Below are positions 61,173-64,000 of a stretch of DNA of 64,000 nt, piece after piece. Location: positions 123,879 to 187,878 of the forward strand of contig NZ_JAUEMJ010000005.1 in assembly GCF_030403505.1 (NCBI RefSeq), given 5' to 3'. This DNA comes from Glycomyces tritici (GTDB lineage: Bacteria > Actinomycetota > Actinomycetes > Mycobacteriales > Micromonosporaceae). The notes under the pieces are model-generated. The model did no database searches. It was not told the DNA's origin and saw only the letters and a list, made by a program, of their open reading frames with translations. The position numbers were made by a program, and so were the translations under genes. The stretch's first letter is position 1, and each line of letters starts with the position of its first letter.

Positions 61173-63908
61173 ATGTCAACCGCACCCCTCAGCCGCCGCC
61201 GGCTGATCCAGGCCGCCGGCGTCGCAGCCGTGGCCACCGCCGCCCCCGGCGTCGGCGGCGGCCACGCGCAGGCCGCACTCGCGCCGGCCCGGCCCGACAT
61301 CGGCGCCGCCGCCTTCGAATTCCCCCTCGGCCAGGTCACCCTGAACGCGGGCCGCTGGCTCGACAACCAGAACCGCACCCTCGCGTACCTGCGGTTCATC
61401 GACGTCAACCGGCTGCTCTACAACTTCCGCGCCACCCACCGGCTGTCCACGGGGGGCGCGGCCCCGAACGGCGGCTGGGACGCCCCCGACTTCCCCTTCC
61501 GCACCCACATGCAAGGCCACTTCCTCACCGCGTGGGCGCAAGGATGGGCCGTGCTCGGCGACACGACCTGCCGCGACAAGGCGAACACCATGGTCGCCGA
61601 ACTCGCCAAGTGCCAGGCCAACAACGCCGCCGCCGGATTCGCCGCCGGGTACCTCAGCGGGTTCCCCGAGTCCAACTTCGACGCCCTCGAGAACGGCACC
61701 AAGGGCGACGTCCTGTACTACGTCATCCACAAGACCCTCGCCGGACTCCTCGACGTGTGGCGGCTCATGGGCTCCACCCAGGCCCGCGACGTGCTCCTGG
61801 GCCTCGCGGGATGGGTCGACGCCCGCACCGCGCGGCTCTCCACGACGCAGATGCAGAACGTGCTGCGCGTCGAGTTCGGCGGCATGAACACCGTCCTCGC
61901 CGACCTCTACCAGCAGACGGGCACCGAGCGCTGGCTCACCGCCGCGAAGCGGTTCGACCACGCGGCGGTCTTCGACCCGCTCGCGAGCAACCAGGACCGG
62001 TTGAACGGCCTTCACGCCAACACCCAGGTGCCCAAGGTGATCGGGGCGGCCCGCGAGTACAAGGCCACCGGCACGACCCGCTACCGCGACATCGCCCGGA
62101 ACTTCTGGAACATCGTGGTCGGCGCCCACACCTACGTGATCGGCGGCAACAGCGAGGCCGAGCACTTCCGCGCCCCGAACGCCATCGCCGGGTACCTCGA
62201 CACCGACACGTGCGAAGGCTGCAACACCTACAACATGCTCCGCCTCACCCGCGAGCTGTGGCTCCTCGACCCGAACAACGCCGCCTACTTCGACTACTAC
62301 GAGCGGGCGCTGCTCAACCACCTCATCGGCTGGCAGAACCCGGCCGACCCGCACGGGCACATCACCTACTTCACGCCCCTGAACCCGGGCGGGCGCCGCG
62401 GCGTCGGCCCGGCCTGGGGCGGCGGCACCTGGAGCACCGACTACAACTCGTTCTGGTGCTGCCAGGGCACGGGCCTCGAGACGTTCACCAAGCTCATGGA
62501 CTCGGTGTACTTCAAGGCCGACACGACCCTGTACGTCAACCTCTACACGCCCTCGCGCCTGAACTGGACCGAACGCGGCATCACCGTCGTGCAGTCCACG
62601 TCGTACCCCGTGAGCGACACGAGCACGCTCACCGTCACCGGCGCCGCGAGCGGGTCCTGGACGATGCGACTGCGCATCCCCGCCTGGACCCAGGGCGCGG
62701 TCATCAGCGTCAACGGCCAGGCCCAGGCCGTCACCGCGACCCCGGGCACCTACGCGGTGCTGACCCGCACATGGGCCTCCGGCGACGTGGTCACCGTCAA
62801 GCTCCCGATGAGCGTGAAGATGCAGGCGGCCAACGACGACGAGAACGTCGCAGCGGTCGTCTTCGGCCCCACGGTCCTCTCCGGCAACTACGGGAGCACC
62901 GCCCTCGGCACGCTGCCCTCCCTCGACCCGGACTCGATCGAGCGGACCAGCACCTCCGCGCTCGCGTTCAGGGCCACCGCCGACGGCGCCACCGTGAACC
63001 TCGGCCCGTTCTTCGACGCCCACGGCCACAACTACACCGTCTACTGGAACGCCTCCGGCGAAGGCGGGTCGACCGGCGCGCCCGCGTTCAAGCTCTACAA
63101 CGCCAACTCGAACCTGGTCCTCGGCGTGCAGGACATGTCAACGGCCGCAGGCGGTTTCGCGTTGCAGTGGAACGACACCGGCACCGCCGACCACAAATGG
63201 GAAGTGGTGGCCTCCGGCGCGACCGTGAAACTGCGCAACCGCAACTCCGGCCTGGTGCTGGGCGTGCAGGACATGTCGACCGCCGACAACGCGCGCATCG
63301 TCCAGTGGAACGACAGCGGCACCGCCGACCACCTCTGGACCCTCGTCGACACCGGCGATGGCCGCCACAAGATCCGCAACGCCCACACCGGGAAGCTCCT
63401 GGCGATCCTCAACGCCGCCACCGCCGCCGGCGGCCAGGCCGTGCAGGATCCCGACAACGGGACCGCCGACAACCTCTGGCGGTTCGTCCCCGACGGAGCC
63501 CGCCGCATCCAGAACGTCAACAGCGGCATGGTGATCGGCATCCAGAACATGTCCACCGCCAACGGCGGCCTCGCCGTCCAGTGGGGGAGCACCGGCACCG
63601 CCGACCACTTCTGGACCGCCGTGCTCGACACCGGCGGCTACTTCAAGCTGCGCAACGGCAACAGCGGCAAGGTCCTCGGCGTCGAGAACGCCTCCACCGC
63701 AGCGGGCGCGCGCGTCCTGCAATGGGACGACAACGGCACGAGCGACCACCGCTGGCGCCTGCGCTACGGCTCCGGCGGCGCGTTCCGCATCCAGTGCGCC
63801 AACGGCGGCAAGGTCCTCGGCGTCCAGAACGCCTCGAAGACCCAAGGCGCCCAGGTCGTCACCTGGGACGACACCGGCGCCGCCGACCACCTCTGGCGGT
63901 TCGTCTAA
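61173..63908 (+). CDS. Secreted GH127 beta-L-arabinofuranosidase with six lectin repeats
   Basis: 911 residues from ATG 61173, with GGAGG 8 nt upstream; the TTG at 61158 is rejected. The Tat signal PLSRRRLIQAAG ends near the HAQAA region. The catalytic part (about 45-630) keeps the GH127 zinc-cysteine site: Glu330 (EAEHFRAP), Glu348 and Cys350 (CEGCNTYN), Cys429-Cys430 (WCCQGTG). Residues about 635-911 are six repeats of about 45 residues, each with a (V/I)LG(V/I)-like strand and a TADHxW-like end, forming two ricin-type beta-trefoils that likely tether the enzyme to plant wall glycan. It is the exported counterpart of the 7046 enzyme. Confidence 0.9.
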   Translation: MSTAPLSRRRLIQAAGVAAVATAAPGVGGGHAQAALAPARPDIGAAAFEFPLGQVTLNAGRWLDNQNRTLAYLRFIDVNRLLYNFRATHRLSTGGAAPNGGWDAPDFPFRTHMQGHFLTAWAQGWAVLGDTTCRDKANTMVAELAKCQANNAAAGFAAGYLSGFPESNFDALENGTKGDVLYYVIHKTLAGLLDVWRLMGSTQARDVLLGLAGWVDARTARLSTTQMQNVLRVEFGGMNTVLADLYQQTGTERWLTAAKRFDHAAVFDPLASNQDRLNGLHANTQVPKVIGAAREYKATGTTRYRDIARNFWNIVVGAHTYVIGGNSEAEHFRAPNAIAGYLDTDTCEGCNTYNMLRLTRELWLLDPNNAAYFDYYERALLNHLIGWQNPADPHGHITYFTPLNPGGRRGVGPAWGGGTWSTDYNSFWCCQGTGLETFTKLMDSVYFKADTTLYVNLYTPSRLNWTERGITVVQSTSYPVSDTSTLTVTGAASGSWTMRLRIPAWTQGAVISVNGQAQAVTATPGTYAVLTRTWASGDVVTVKLPMSVKMQAANDDENVAAVVFGPTVLSGNYGSTALGTLPSLDPDSIERTSTSALAFRATADGATVNLGPFFDAHGHNYTVYWNASGEGGSTGAPAFKLYNANSNLVLGVQDMSTAAGGFALQWNDTGTADHKWEVVASGATVKLRNRNSGLVLGVQDMSTADNARIVQWNDSGTADHLWTLVDTGDGRHKIRNAHTGKLLAILNAATAAGGQAVQDPDNGTADNLWRFVPDGARRIQNVNSGMVIGIQNMSTANGGLAVQWGSTGTADHFWTAVLDTGGYFKLRNGNSGKVLGVENASTAAGARVLQWDDNGTSDHRWRLRYGSGGAFRIQCANGGKVLGVQNASKTQGAQVVTWDDTGAADHLWRFV

Positions 63909-64000
63909 CCCCCGCGGCGGGGGCGGGCCCCCCGCCCGCCCCCCCCCCCCCCGGGGGGCCCCCCCCCCCCCCCCGCGGCCCCCCCCCGGGGGGGGGGGTG
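63909..64000. other. Low-complexity contig end, probably artefact
   Basis: Immediately after the GH127 stop, CCCCCGCGGCGGGGG could be a genuine terminator stem, but the sequence then turns into runs of C and G to the window end. Such homopolymers are unlike anything else here and look like assembly or basecalling noise. Confidence 0.7.

Noticed and set aside
1..64000. tRNA, rRNA, CRISPR arrays, insertion sequences, integrase or attachment sites
   Set aside because: Reading through, I found no cloverleaf candidates in the gaps, no regularly spaced repeats, and no transposase or integrase frames. The van island shows no mobility genes or flanking direct repeats.

Overview
The window is high-GC DNA (roughly 70 percent) with GTG and TTG starts, Tat-type lipoproteins, many LacI-family regulators and sugar importers that carry no ATPase gene. 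This points to a soil or plant-associated actinomycete such as Glycomycetales, Micromonosporales or Streptomycetales. The genus cannot be fixed from the sequence. I saw no tRNA, rRNA, insertion sequence or CRISPR array. The last ~90 bases are C/G homopolymer and look like a contig-end artefact.

Layout. (1) 1-9310 is a locus probably for arabinose-containing glycans: a secreted GH43 cut by the window edge, a two-permease sugar importer with its lipoprotein, an intracellular GH43, a LacI regulator and an intracellular GH127 beta-L-arabinofuranosidase. (2) 9371-13762 is an L-fuconate dehydratase, a LacI regulator, a zinc alcohol dehydrogenase and a KduD-like SDR, with the same operator word on both sides of the lacI gene. 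(3) 13916-22437 holds a small membrane protein, a PQQ-type sugar dehydrogenase lipoprotein, a second importer with a DUF624 (YesL-like) protein, and a divergent LysR/aldo-keto reductase pair. (4) 22510-30952 is a glycopeptide-resistance island: a YbaB-like protein, murF, vanH, a vanA-type ligase, vanX, vanS, vanR, vanY and a phosphotransferase-fold kinase. (5) 31092-35342 holds a rhamnogalacturonan-acetylesterase-like protein, a DUF2089/membrane/SHOCT-like operon, and a type VII secretion toxin locus (EspC-like helper, WXG-like carrier, GH-E nuclease, SUFU-type immunity protein). (6) 35451-43210 is a fructan locus: secreted GH32 and an operon of LacI, lipoprotein, two permeases, GH32 and fructokinase. 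(7) 43375-45641 is an FAD oxidoreductase and a DNA-alkylation-repair-like protein. (8) 45668-54873 is an alpha-galactoside locus: two GH36 enzymes with near-identical promoters, a FadR-type regulator and an importer. (9) 55279-63908 holds three secreted polysaccharidases (GH5, a ricin-domain TIM-barrel hydrolase, a GH127 with six lectin repeats) and a LacI regulator.

How it fits together. Secreted hydrolases cut plant polysaccharides, four CUT1 importers take up the oligosaccharides (probably sharing one MsiK-like ATPase encoded elsewhere), and cytoplasmic GH43, GH127, GH36 and GH32 enzymes finish the job under local repressors. One operator word, CGAA-N3-TTCG, recurs at scattered promoters and suggests a regulon crossing locus boundaries. 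The strongest unexpected result is in the van island. Three copies of a 22-bp VanR-type box precede vanH, vanY and, in inverted orientation, murF. At vanH and on the murF side the distance from box to first ATG is exactly 42 nt, and at vanY it is 43. On the murF side that ATG opens a 26-codon leader peptide whose stop overlaps the murF start.
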